This document shows, piece after piece, positions 1 through 5,749 of a DNA stretch of 5,752 nucleotides. The first letter of the stretch is position 1; each line of letters opens with the position of its first letter. The notes beneath the pieces are model-generated. The model did not search any database and was not told the origin of the DNA. It saw nothing but the letters and a program-made list of their open reading frames with translations. This stretch comes from Thermoplasmata archaeon (lineage in GTDB: Archaea > Thermoplasmatota > Thermoplasmata > Lutacidiplasmatales > UBA184): NCBI GenBank assembly GCA_030044105.1, contig JASHWL010000071.1, positions 1-5,752 of the forward strand. The letters run 5' to 3'. Made by a program: the position numbers and the translations under genes.

Positions 1-1095
1 GACCTCTACCTCATCGACGAGCCGTCCAGCTACCTCGACATCGTCCACCGGCTCGAGGTCGCCCGGCAGATCCGGCGGCTCGGCGAGTCGAAGAGCGTGA
101 TCGTGGTCGAGCACGACCTCGCCCTCCTCGACTACCTCGCGGACCAGGCCCACCTGATCTACGGCGAGCCCGCGGCGTTCGGGGTGATCAGCCACCCCCT
201 GCCGATGCGCTCGGCGATCAACACCTACCTCACCGGCTACCTCAAGGACGAGAACGTGCGCTTTAGGACCGAGGGGGTGCGCTTCGTCGCGCACCCGCCG
301 AAGCCGGCCGCGCGGACGACGCCGCTCGTGACCTTCCCGGAGCTCGTCAAGGAGTTCCCGAACTTCCGGCTCACGGTCGGCGGAGGCGAGCTCGCGAAGG
401 GCCAGACCGTCGGCGTGGTGGGCCCGAACGCGACGGGAAAGACGACGTTCGTCCGCCTCCTCGCGGGCGTGGAGGCCCCGACGATCGGGACGCCGCCGCC
501 CGGCGTGACCGTGAGCTACAAGCCTCAGTACCTGCGCGCGAACCAGCCCGCGAGCCTGCGCGAGCGATCGGCGGCCCTCGCCGGCGACCCGACCTTCGAC
601 GGCCGCCTGTTCGAGCGCGAGCTGGTCCCCGGCCTCCATCTCGAGGAGATCCTCGACGTCGCGCTCCCGGACCTCTCGGGCGGCGAGCTCCAGCGCGCGG
701 CGGTCGCGCTCGCGCTCGCGCGCGTCGCGACCCTCTACCTGCTCGACGAGCCGTCGGCCTACCTCGACGCCGACGAGCGCATGGCGATGGCCCGGCTCGT
801 GCGGCGGCAGGTGGAGCGCCAGGCGGTCTGCGCGCTCGTGGTCGACCACGACGTCTACTTCCTCGACCTCGCGTGCGACGAGCTGATGGTCTTCCGGTCC
901 GACGCGCCGGACGGCACGGCGGGGCGGGGCGACGGGCCGTTCCCGATGCGCGAGGGGATGAACCGGCTCCTGGCCGACATCGGCGTCACCTTCCGGCGGG
1001 ATGCGGAGACGCTGCGTCCGCGCATCAACCGGGAGGGCTCGGCGCTGGACCGGGAGCAGAAGGCGCAGCGGGAGTACTACTACGAGGCGACCTGA
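1..1095 (+). CDS. rli1: ABCE1/Rli1 ribosome-recycling ATPase, C-terminal part (5' end outside window)
   Basis: Twin-ATPase ABC protein that, by family knowledge, splits ribosomes into subunits after termination and acts in the cytosol with the archaeal release factor and Pelota. The reading frame is open from base 1, so the N-terminal iron-sulfur domain and most of nucleotide-binding domain 1 lie upstream; 364 residues remain. Visible in order: NBD1 Walker B (LIDEPSSYLD, bases 10-39) and H-loop histidine (VVEHD, His at 112-114); the hinge with the family-typical NTYLTGYL and ENVRFR; NBD2 Walker A (GPNATGKT, 421-444); signature LSGGELQ (673-693); Walker B LLDEPSAYLD with catalytic Glu at 748-750; H-loop VVDHD (His 847-849); then the ABCE1-specific tail with GMNRLL, TFRRD, RPRIN, DREQK and a YYY near the end. 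All catalytic residues in view are intact. Third codon positions are almost all G or C. The call is firm; only the gene name style is a convention. Confidence 0.97.
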   Translation, partial: DLYLIDEPSSYLDIVHRLEVARQIRRLGESKSVIVVEHDLALLDYLADQAHLIYGEPAAFGVISHPLPMRSAINTYLTGYLKDENVRFRTEGVRFVAHPPKPAARTTPLVTFPELVKEFPNFRLTVGGGELAKGQTVGVVGPNATGKTTFVRLLAGVEAPTIGTPPPGVTVSYKPQYLRANQPASLRERSAALAGDPTFDGRLFERELVPGLHLEEILDVALPDLSGGELQRAAVALALARVATLYLLDEPSAYLDADERMAMARLVRRQVERQAVCALVVDHDVYFLDLACDELMVFRSDAPDGTAGRGDGPFPMREGMNRLLADIGVTFRRDAETLRPRINREGSALDREQKAQREYYYEAT

Positions 1096-1105
1096 GCGCG
1101 CACGC

Positions 1106-1148
1106 CCCCTCCCCGGTCGCGTCTTCCCGCGCGGCCTGGGGTGAGGGG
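1106..1148 (+). repeat. Long GC-rich imperfect inverted repeat (hairpin) in the spacer after rli1
   Basis: The spacer between the rli1 stop and the next start is 64 bases (1096-1159), and most of it can fold back on itself. By hand, 1106-1111 pairs with 1143-1148, 1112-1114 with 1139-1141 (T1142 bulged), and 1115-1121 with 1130-1136 (one G-U pair; bases 1137-1138 bulged). This gives about 16 pairs around an 8-base loop, TCTTCCCG. No T tract follows, so it does not resemble a bacterial intrinsic terminator. It ends two bases before the Shine-Dalgarno of the next gene, so on a read-through transcript it could affect translation or RNA processing. GC-rich spacers form chance hairpins easily, so the function is only inferred. 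Confidence 0.5.
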
Positions 1149-1150
1149 TC

Positions 1151-1155
1151 GGAGG
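1151..1155 (+). promoter_or_regulatory. Shine-Dalgarno GGAGG for the 1160 gene
   Basis: GGAGG lies four bases before the ATG at 1160. It is the strongest ribosome-binding match near this frame's beginning and decides the start. No TATA-like run is visible in the GC-rich spacer before it, so this gene may be read through from rli1. Confidence 0.7.
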
Positions 1156-1159
1156 CGCG

Positions 1160-2344
1160 ATGCGGCTGCCCGGACAACCGCTCCATCTGGCGGAGTACCG
1201 CGCTCGCACTCTCACGAACCGGCGCTTCGCGGACCCGACGCTGGACGCGCTCGACCGGTTCTTCCTGCCGCCCGCGATGACCGGGCTCGTCGACGAGGCG
1301 CCGCTCGCGGTCCGCGAGTTCATCGAGGACGACAACCGTGGCGCGATCGCGCCGGACCCGGTCGCGACGCTCGACGGGACCGCGTTCTACCTGTCGGTGA
1401 AGGGAATCGGCTCGGCCGCGGAGCCGTTCTCCGCGCGCCGGCTCGAGCGTGCGACCGTCGCGGGCCTGACCCCCCTCGAGGGCGTCCGCGGCGGTCTCTC
1501 CGCCCCGAAGGTGCCGACCCCGGTCGGCGAGCCCGACCGGTTCATCACCGGCGAGGTCTGGTTGCGGGGCTCGCCGTACGGAGGGCAGGGGATGGGCCAC
1601 GCCGAGATCGCGCTCCGGCTCTCGGAGCGCGCGGACCCGACCTCGATCGCCGGGTTCCGCATCGCCCCGGTCGTCAAGGTCGCGTACCTGCCGGAGGACC
1701 TGGAGACCCGGATCCGGTCGCTCCACTGGTACCGCGCCTTCCGCGGTCCCATCGTCCAGGAGCTCCGGCTCGTCCCCTCGAACGTGCGCATCGCGGTCCA
1801 CTCCCGGACCACGGTCGCGGACGACGCGCGCCACCTGTTCGACCGGTTCGCGCTCACCGACGACGGCCGGTGCCTCGAGTTCGAGACCCGCTTCCTCCGG
1901 ACGAGCGTCGCGGTCCTGACCCTGTTCGCCCGCACGCTCGCCGCCGGACCGACGCCGGACCGGGTGGTCGGCCTCGACCTGCTGGACGTGGGACCCGACA
2001 AGGACGCGGTCGTCGCGCCCTCGGGGGAGATGTTCTTCGTCGACCTCGAGGGGATCGAGCCGGTCGTGGTGGACCGCGCCGGCGTCGTCGAGAAGATCGA
2101 GGACCAGATGTACCGCTCGCTCGCGGACCTCCTGTTCGCCCTCGAGCAGATCGACGCGGAACGCCGCCGACGCTTCGGGGAGGGCGGCTCCCGGAAGCAT
2201 CGGCTCGCGGCCCTCCTCACGCGCGCGCTGGCCTCCGACCCGATCGCGCGCGTCGTGCGCGCGGGCGACGGGCTCGACCTCGAGATCCGGAACGCGCTCG
2301 CCGACCAGTCCTTATATACCACGTTCCGGCTCCTCGACCCCTGA
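1160..2344 (+). CDS. Conserved-looking soluble protein of unknown function, 394 aa
   Basis: I do not recognise this family. The ATG at 1160 is chosen for the GGAGG four bases upstream. There is no signal peptide or transmembrane segment, so it is probably cytosolic. It is a mixed alpha/beta protein. Recognisable stretches are AFYLSVKG (residues 75-82), a glycine-rich loop GSPYGGQGMGHAE (127-139), GFRIAPVVKVAYLP (155-168), and a strand with acidic residues, GEMFFVDLEGIEP (279-291). A helical, Arg/Glu-rich C-terminal third follows. The order of a lysine-bearing strand, a glycine-rich loop and a late strand ending in Asp-x-Glu-Gly faintly recalls kinase-like or AMPylase-like folds, but the motif order is not canonical; this is speculation. 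Its last codons carry the TATA-like promoter of the next gene, including the rare TTA and TAT codons. It follows rli1 on the same strand, so co-transcription is possible. Coding is supported by strong G/C third-position bias and balanced amino-acid composition, unlike the Arg/Pro-rich overlapping frames. Confidence 0.88.
   Translation: MRLPGQPLHLAEYRARTLTNRRFADPTLDALDRFFLPPAMTGLVDEAPLAVREFIEDDNRGAIAPDPVATLDGTAFYLSVKGIGSAAEPFSARRLERATVAGLTPLEGVRGGLSAPKVPTPVGEPDRFITGEVWLRGSPYGGQGMGHAEIALRLSERADPTSIAGFRIAPVVKVAYLPEDLETRIRSLHWYRAFRGPIVQELRLVPSNVRIAVHSRTTVADDARHLFDRFALTDDGRCLEFETRFLRTSVAVLTLFARTLAAGPTPDRVVGLDLLDVGPDKDAVVAPSGEMFFVDLEGIEPVVVDRAGVVEKIEDQMYRSLADLLFALEQIDAERRRRFGEGGSRKHRLAALLTRALASDPIARVVRAGDGLDLEIRNALADQSLYTTFRLLDP
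2312..2318 (+). promoter_or_regulatory. Archaeal TATA box for a leaderless transcript starting at the 2346 gene
   Basis: TTATATA is the most prominent A/T-only run in a window that is otherwise overwhelmingly G and C. Its centre lies about 31 bases before the ATG at 2346. With the usual archaeal distance of roughly 25-27 bases from TATA centre to start site, transcription would begin at about 2340-2342, leaving a leader of only a few bases. The 2346 gene has no Shine-Dalgarno, which fits a leaderless mRNA. The element sits inside the end of the preceding gene and forces TTA and TAT codons there. A purine-rich BRE just upstream is not obvious, which lowers certainty. Confidence 0.62.
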
Positions 2345-2345
2345 C

Positions 2346-3878
2346 ATGGCCTCGTGCAAGGACGTCGCGACCTTCCTCGCCGAGGTCAACGCACGCACGG
2401 TCTCGACGCCGCTCGCCGACCCGGACCTCGACCGGCTCCAGGAGCTCCGCCTCATCGCGCGACTCACGCCGGACGAGCTCGCGCAGGCCCGCCAGGCGGT
2501 CCAGGCGCTGAGCGCCGACCAGGCCGCGATCGCGCAGGAGAGCGCGTCCCGGGCCGCGGAGGCCTCGGACCTCGCCGACCGGTCCCAGCACACGCAGTCG
2601 TTCCTGTTCAAGCTCGAGTCCGCCGACCGGCAGGCCGCGGACCGGGCGGCCGTGCAGCAGGAGAGCGACCGGCTCCGGGGCCTCGACGCCGACCTCGCGC
2701 AGCGACAGCAGCAGTTCTCGGCGCTGCTCGCGCAGCAGGCGACGGTCGAGGGCGCGGTCGCCTGCGGCGCCGGCTTCGTCGCGCTCACCGGCCCCGGCCA
2801 GCTCGCGCTCCGCGACCTCGACGCGCGGCTCTACCGGGTGTCCGACACGGACTTCGCCTCGTACTGGACGGAGGCCGCGCAGATCGACACCGAGCTCGCC
2901 GCGATCGCCGACCAGGGCGCGCGGTCCGCCGCCGCCCTCGCCGCGGGCCTGCCCGGTCTCGATCCGCTCTACCTGTGGGCGGTCGCGATCGGGATCGCGA
3001 AGGCCGGCGGCGATCCGGCCGCGCGGCTCGCCGCGTTCCTGCAGGCCTACCACGCGATCGAGCGGCTCTCGCCCAACGTCGAGAACCGCCTGATGGCGGC
3101 GGAGGTCCTCGCGACGATGGATCTCGCCTCGGCGATGCAGGAGCTCCCCGGGCTCCAGAAGCAGGTGCTGCGCGCCGGTCTCCCCGCCGCGGCGGCCCTC
3201 GGAGTCGCCGCCGTGCTCCTCTCCGGGCGGCGCGAAGACGGGACCTTCGCCCTCGACCAGCTCCAGCACTTCCGGACCCAGACGATGTCGTACGAAGCGG
3301 CCGCGCTCCTCGCGATCCTCAACCGCCCGTACGAGGAGGTGAGCGCGCGGTTCGGCCAGGTCCGGGCGCTGCTCGCGAGCTGGGGGTTCGCGACCTCCGA
3401 GGACACGGAGCTCTCCTCCGCGTACCTCGCGGTGTCGGACATCCCGATCGACACCGTCAGCCCGAAGCTCGCGATCATCGCACGCGGGATGGCCACCTAC
3501 CTGCAGTACCCGCTGGTCGCCTCCGCGATTCTGGCGGCGATCCCGGTCCTCGAGGCGAACGAGACCCTGAGCCTGGTCGAGAAGGCGTACGAGATCGTCG
3601 GGCAGCGCACCGGGCCGATGGCCCAGCCGGCGCTCATCACCCTCGCGGTCCGGATGGTGCACGGGATCCAGGTGCGCTCCGTGAGCGAGCTCGACTCCAC
3701 GGCCGCCGCGGCCCGGGTCCCGGGGACGGGCGGGTACACGTACTTCCCGCACCCGATATGGGTCCCCGTGCTCCTGGTCCACGGGATGTACTTCTCCACG
3801 TTCAGCGGGATCGGAGGGTTCCACGCGGCGCCCGTCCACGCCTTCGGCGGGGGCGGCTTCGCGGGAGGTGGCGGATGA
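2346..3878 (+). CDS. Helical-repeat protein with coiled-coil N-terminus and Gly-rich hydrophobic tail, 510 aa, unknown function
   Basis: I do not recognise this as a named family. Residues about 40-130 are rich in Ala, Gln, Glu, Arg and Asp with heptad-like spacing, consistent with a coiled coil. Residues about 140-180 (ALTGPGQLALRDLDARLYR, then a Trp/Glu helix) look like a small linker domain. Residues about 195-430 are alpha-helical with a recurring hairpin of about 35 residues, each starting with an Ala/Leu helix such as AAEVLATM, AAALLAIL or SSAYLAVS. The body loosely recalls the DUF4003 helical proteins of Firmicutes, from memory and unverified. The tail has a hydrophobic patch (IWVPVLLVHGMYF, 461-473) and ends in Gly/Phe (GGGGFAGGGG), as seen in some membrane-associated proteins. 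There is no signal peptide, so the body is probably cytosolic, perhaps bound at the membrane. The ATG is one base after the previous stop, has no Shine-Dalgarno, and is served by the TATA element at 2312-2318. The stop overlaps the next start by ATGA, implying coupled translation with the membrane protein. Confidence 0.88.
   Translation: MASCKDVATFLAEVNARTVSTPLADPDLDRLQELRLIARLTPDELAQARQAVQALSADQAAIAQESASRAAEASDLADRSQHTQSFLFKLESADRQAADRAAVQQESDRLRGLDADLAQRQQQFSALLAQQATVEGAVACGAGFVALTGPGQLALRDLDARLYRVSDTDFASYWTEAAQIDTELAAIADQGARSAAALAAGLPGLDPLYLWAVAIGIAKAGGDPAARLAAFLQAYHAIERLSPNVENRLMAAEVLATMDLASAMQELPGLQKQVLRAGLPAAAALGVAAVLLSGRREDGTFALDQLQHFRTQTMSYEAAALLAILNRPYEEVSARFGQVRALLASWGFATSEDTELSSAYLAVSDIPIDTVSPKLAIIARGMATYLQYPLVASAILAAIPVLEANETLSLVEKAYEIVGQRTGPMAQPALITLAVRMVHGIQVRSVSELDSTAAAARVPGTGGYTYFPHPIWVPVLLVHGMYFSTFSGIGGFHAAPVHAFGGGGFAGGGG
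3864..3870 (+). promoter_or_regulatory. Strong Shine-Dalgarno GGAGGTG for the 3875 gene
   Basis: GGAGGTG is followed by a four-base spacer and the ATG at 3875. It lies inside the glycine-coding tail of the preceding gene (codons GGA GGT GGC GGA TGA), so one stretch encodes the Gly tail and the ribosome-binding site. It fixes 3875 as the true start, although this frame stays open far upstream. Confidence 0.88.
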
Positions 3879-4966
3879 AGACCGGTCCGATCACGGGAGT
3901 GCTCCTCCTGCTCGCCGTGCTCGGGCTCGCGCTGGCGCTCGCGTCCCCCGCGCTCGCGCAGTCCCCGGCCGCGCCGGTCAGCCACTATGTGCCCCGGGCC
4001 GGCGACTCCTTGACCTACAGCGAGGAGATCGTGCTCGACAACGGCTACGGGAACTACACCGGGTACACCGAGCACGACTTCATCAACGGGTCGATCTCCG
4101 TCGGGGCGGTCGCGGGGAACGGGTCGGTCGCGACCCACTACGCGAGCACCGGCAACTGGTCCAACAACCAGGGGCAGTCGGAGTTCTCCGGCGAGCACGG
4201 CTGGTTCGGCTTCTCGTACCAGTCGTACCTGTACGTCAACGGGACCGACAACCAGACCGGCTACACGAACCCGTTCGTCTGGTTCTACGTCAACAACACC
4301 GTCGGGGTCGGCGGCGGCGTGACCCTGCTGAACTCGCCGCTCACGGTCGACGCGGTCGCCGCGGCGTACCCCATGGCCAGCAGCCCGACCGGCTATGTGG
4401 TCACGATCCGGGCCGAGGGCAACGGCTCCTACCAGCGGAACGACATCTACGGGATCTTCACCGCGACATACACCTGGGTCGCCTACTTCGACCCGTCGAC
4501 CGGCTACATCGTCGGCTACCAGTACACCGAGCAGGACTCGAGCTCCTCGGGCGGGTTCACGTGGACCGACACGCTCTCGGACACGCACACGAGCTTCCCG
4601 CTCACCGCGGCCTCGGCCCCACCGACGCCCTCGTCCTCCTCGGGCGGCTTCTCGGAGACCCTCGTCGTGCTGATCGTCGTGGTCGTGGTGGTCGTGATCG
4701 CGATCCTGGTGCTGGTCGCGGTCCGCGCGCGGCGGCGCTCGCGGCCGGGCCTCGCGAACGCGTCGCTGCCGCAGCACGCGGCCCCGGGCGCGCCGGCGTT
4801 CGCCCGGACGTTCCAGCCTCCGCCCGTGAACCTGGTCCCGGGCGGTCAGCCGGCGGTGCAGCAGATCGTGATCCGCGAGACCGTCAAGGTGCCGTGCGCG
4901 TACTGCGGGACGCTGATGGATTCCACGGCGACGGTCTGCCCGAAGTGCGGGGCGCCGCGCACCTGA
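3875..4966 (+). CDS. Type I membrane protein: signal peptide, N-glycosylation-rich ectodomain, one TM helix, cytoplasmic zinc ribbon (363 aa)
   Basis: No family is recognised, but the layout is clear. Residues 1-28 form a Sec signal peptide (short basic start, Leu/Ala core, SPALA before Gln29). Residues 29-260 are an extracellular domain rich in Tyr, Thr, Ser, Gly and Asn, likely beta-stranded (for example YIVGYQYTEQD, 211-221). It carries eight N-x-S/T sequons, at Asn 60, 71, 82, 94, 122, 126, 140 and 183. A Ser/Pro/Gly spacer leads to a single Val-rich helix (about 262-283), with a run of seven consecutive valines, followed by the stop-transfer RARRRSR. A Pro-rich linker (about 291-335) ends in a four-cysteine zinc ribbon: CAYC at 341-344 and CPKC at 355-358. 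By the positive-inside rule the ribbon is cytoplasmic. The start is set by GGAGGTG and the ATGA overlap with the upstream gene, its likely partner. Substrate or ligand is unknown. It could be a sensor, a surface adhesin or a cell-envelope scaffold; the sequence does not decide. Confidence 0.92.
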   Translation: MKTGPITGVLLLLAVLGLALALASPALAQSPAAPVSHYVPRAGDSLTYSEEIVLDNGYGNYTGYTEHDFINGSISVGAVAGNGSVATHYASTGNWSNNQGQSEFSGEHGWFGFSYQSYLYVNGTDNQTGYTNPFVWFYVNNTVGVGGGVTLLNSPLTVDAVAAAYPMASSPTGYVVTIRAEGNGSYQRNDIYGIFTATYTWVAYFDPSTGYIVGYQYTEQDSSSSGGFTWTDTLSDTHTSFPLTAASAPPTPSSSSGGFSETLVVLIVVVVVVVIAILVLVAVRARRRSRPGLANASLPQHAAPGAPAFARTFQPPPVNLVPGGQPAVQQIVIRETVKVPCAYCGTLMDSTATVCPKCGAPRT

Positions 4967-4975
4967 GCCGATCGT

Positions 4976-5749
4976 TCACGCCGCCCGCTCCCAGCGTGCC
5001 CGGTACATCCGACCGATGGGAGCGCCCCCCGCGTGCCGGGTGATCGCGAGCGATGGCAGGTTGTCGATCGCGATCTCGGTGACGACTTCCCGAGCCCCCT
5101 CGGCCCGGAGCCACCGAAGTCGGGCCTCCAGAAGGTCCGCGCCGATGCCCAGGCGCCGGTAGCCGGGACTCACGCAGAGCGAGTGGACTCGGCCGAACGG
5201 ACCGGCGCGGCCGGCCCAGGCGGTCCCCACAATCCTCCCGTCGACCTCGGCGACGAAGGCGGTCTCGCCGCCGGCCCAGAGAGCGTCCGTCCACCGACGC
5301 GCGAGGAAGGACGGATCCGCGATCGCGGACAGGGCGTCCCGGTCGCGCGGGTCGGCGACTCGCACGGAGTGTCGCAGGGCATGCCCTGACGGGTGGCGCT
5401 CCAGATCGAACCGGAGCACGTCGAGCGTTTCCCGGATGCCGGGCACGGCGTGCTCCACGAACAGGTCCCCCGGAGCGACCCGCGATCCCATCACGCCGAG
5501 GTCGGGCGGAACGCGTGCAAAGGCCGTCCCAAGGCGCTCGGCGGCGACGAACAGGAGCAGGGCGTCGAGCCGATCGCCGCGCCGGCCGGCCTCCGCGGTC
5601 CCCCCGGCCGCGAGGATCTGACCCGCGAACGACGGCAGGAAGGGATCGAAGGTCGCGGAGAGCCCCCCACCCGCGAGCTCTCGGAGATCCTCCGGATCCC
5701 GAACGCTCCGGAACTCGAGGGGTGACTGCGGACCCTCCGGCGCGTGCAT
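4976..5749 (-). CDS. GNAT-family N-acetyltransferase, 257 aa, with extended N-terminal region
   Basis: Predicted acetyl-CoA-dependent acyltransferase; the acceptor cannot be told from sequence. The GNAT core is in residues about 118-255: a strand-turn-strand AFVAEVDGRIVGTAWAG (154-170), then VHSLCVSPGYRRLGIG (179-193) containing the acetyl-CoA pyrophosphate-binding pattern R-x-x-G-x-G (188-193), an amphipathic helix LLEARLRWL, and the late motif AIDNLPSLAITRHAGG (217-232) near the end of the fold. The first ~117 residues are not part of a standard single GNAT domain. They include LDALLLFVAAERLGTAFAR (61-73 region), which looks like a strand pair of a degenerate second GNAT half; this is inference. 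The ATG at 5749-5747 is only three bases from the window edge, its ribosome-binding site is out of view, and the frame stays open to the edge, so a longer N-terminus is possible. It is convergent with the membrane-protein gene, nine bases apart. Confidence 0.88.
   Translation of the reverse strand: MHAPEGPQSPLEFRSVRDPEDLRELAGGGLSATFDPFLPSFAGQILAAGGTAEAGRRGDRLDALLLFVAAERLGTAFARVPPDLGVMGSRVAPGDLFVEHAVPGIRETLDVLRFDLERHPSGHALRHSVRVADPRDRDALSAIADPSFLARRWTDALWAGGETAFVAEVDGRIVGTAWAGRAGPFGRVHSLCVSPGYRRLGIGADLLEARLRWLRAEGAREVVTEIAIDNLPSLAITRHAGGAPIGRMYRARWERAA

Noticed and set aside
1025..2322. Two minus-strand open frames opposite the 1160 gene
   Set aside because: Both have skewed Arg/Ser/Glu or Arg/Ala composition and no recognisable motif, and the plus-strand frame has a Shine-Dalgarno and balanced composition.
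1141..2511. Plus-strand open frame overlapping the 1160 gene in another phase
   Set aside because: Extreme Arg/Pro/Gly/Ala content is typical of an out-of-phase reading of GC-rich coding DNA, and it runs across two real genes.
2217..3839. Long open frame on the minus strand opposite the helical-repeat gene
   Set aside because: Its product is dominated by Arg, Gly, Asp, Glu and Val without a fold-like pattern. Long antisense frames are expected opposite GC-rich genes, where stop codons are rare. The plus-strand gene has a promoter, sensible composition and a coupled downstream gene.
2354..3874. Possible 5' extension of the membrane protein (the frame is open back to 2354), which would make an 870-residue protein
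   Set aside because: The upstream part is Arg/Pro/Gly-rich shadow of the 2346 gene. The signal peptide at residue 1 from 3875 and the GGAGGTG four bases before it define the true start.
4658..4723. Low-complexity GTC/GTG run considered as a nucleotide repeat element
   Set aside because: It encodes the Val-rich transmembrane helix in frame, followed by a basic stop-transfer, so the repetitiveness reflects protein sequence rather than a DNA repeat.
3497..4777. Minus-strand open frame opposite the membrane-protein gene, with a His/Asp-rich stretch
   Set aside because: The His/Asp run is only the antisense of the GTC/GTG codons of the Val-rich membrane helix. The rest is Arg/Val/Gly-rich shadow sequence.
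3868..5043. Plus-strand open frame overlapping the membrane-protein gene and the end of the acetyltransferase gene
   Set aside because: The product is almost entirely Arg, Gly, Asp and Ala. It lacks the signal peptide, helix and cysteines that make the overlapping frame convincing.
1343..5326. Repeated palindrome GCGATCGC (at 1343, 2526, 2901 and 5319), resembling the cyanobacterial HIP1 octamer
   Set aside because: It is more frequent than base composition alone would suggest, but all four copies encode Ala-Ile-Ala in the real reading frames (GCG ATC GCx). Codon preference explains them without a separate function.
5033..5725. Plus-strand open frames opposite the acetyltransferase gene
   Set aside because: The minus strand shows a clear GNAT core with its acetyl-CoA motif, whereas the plus-strand products have no recognisable features.
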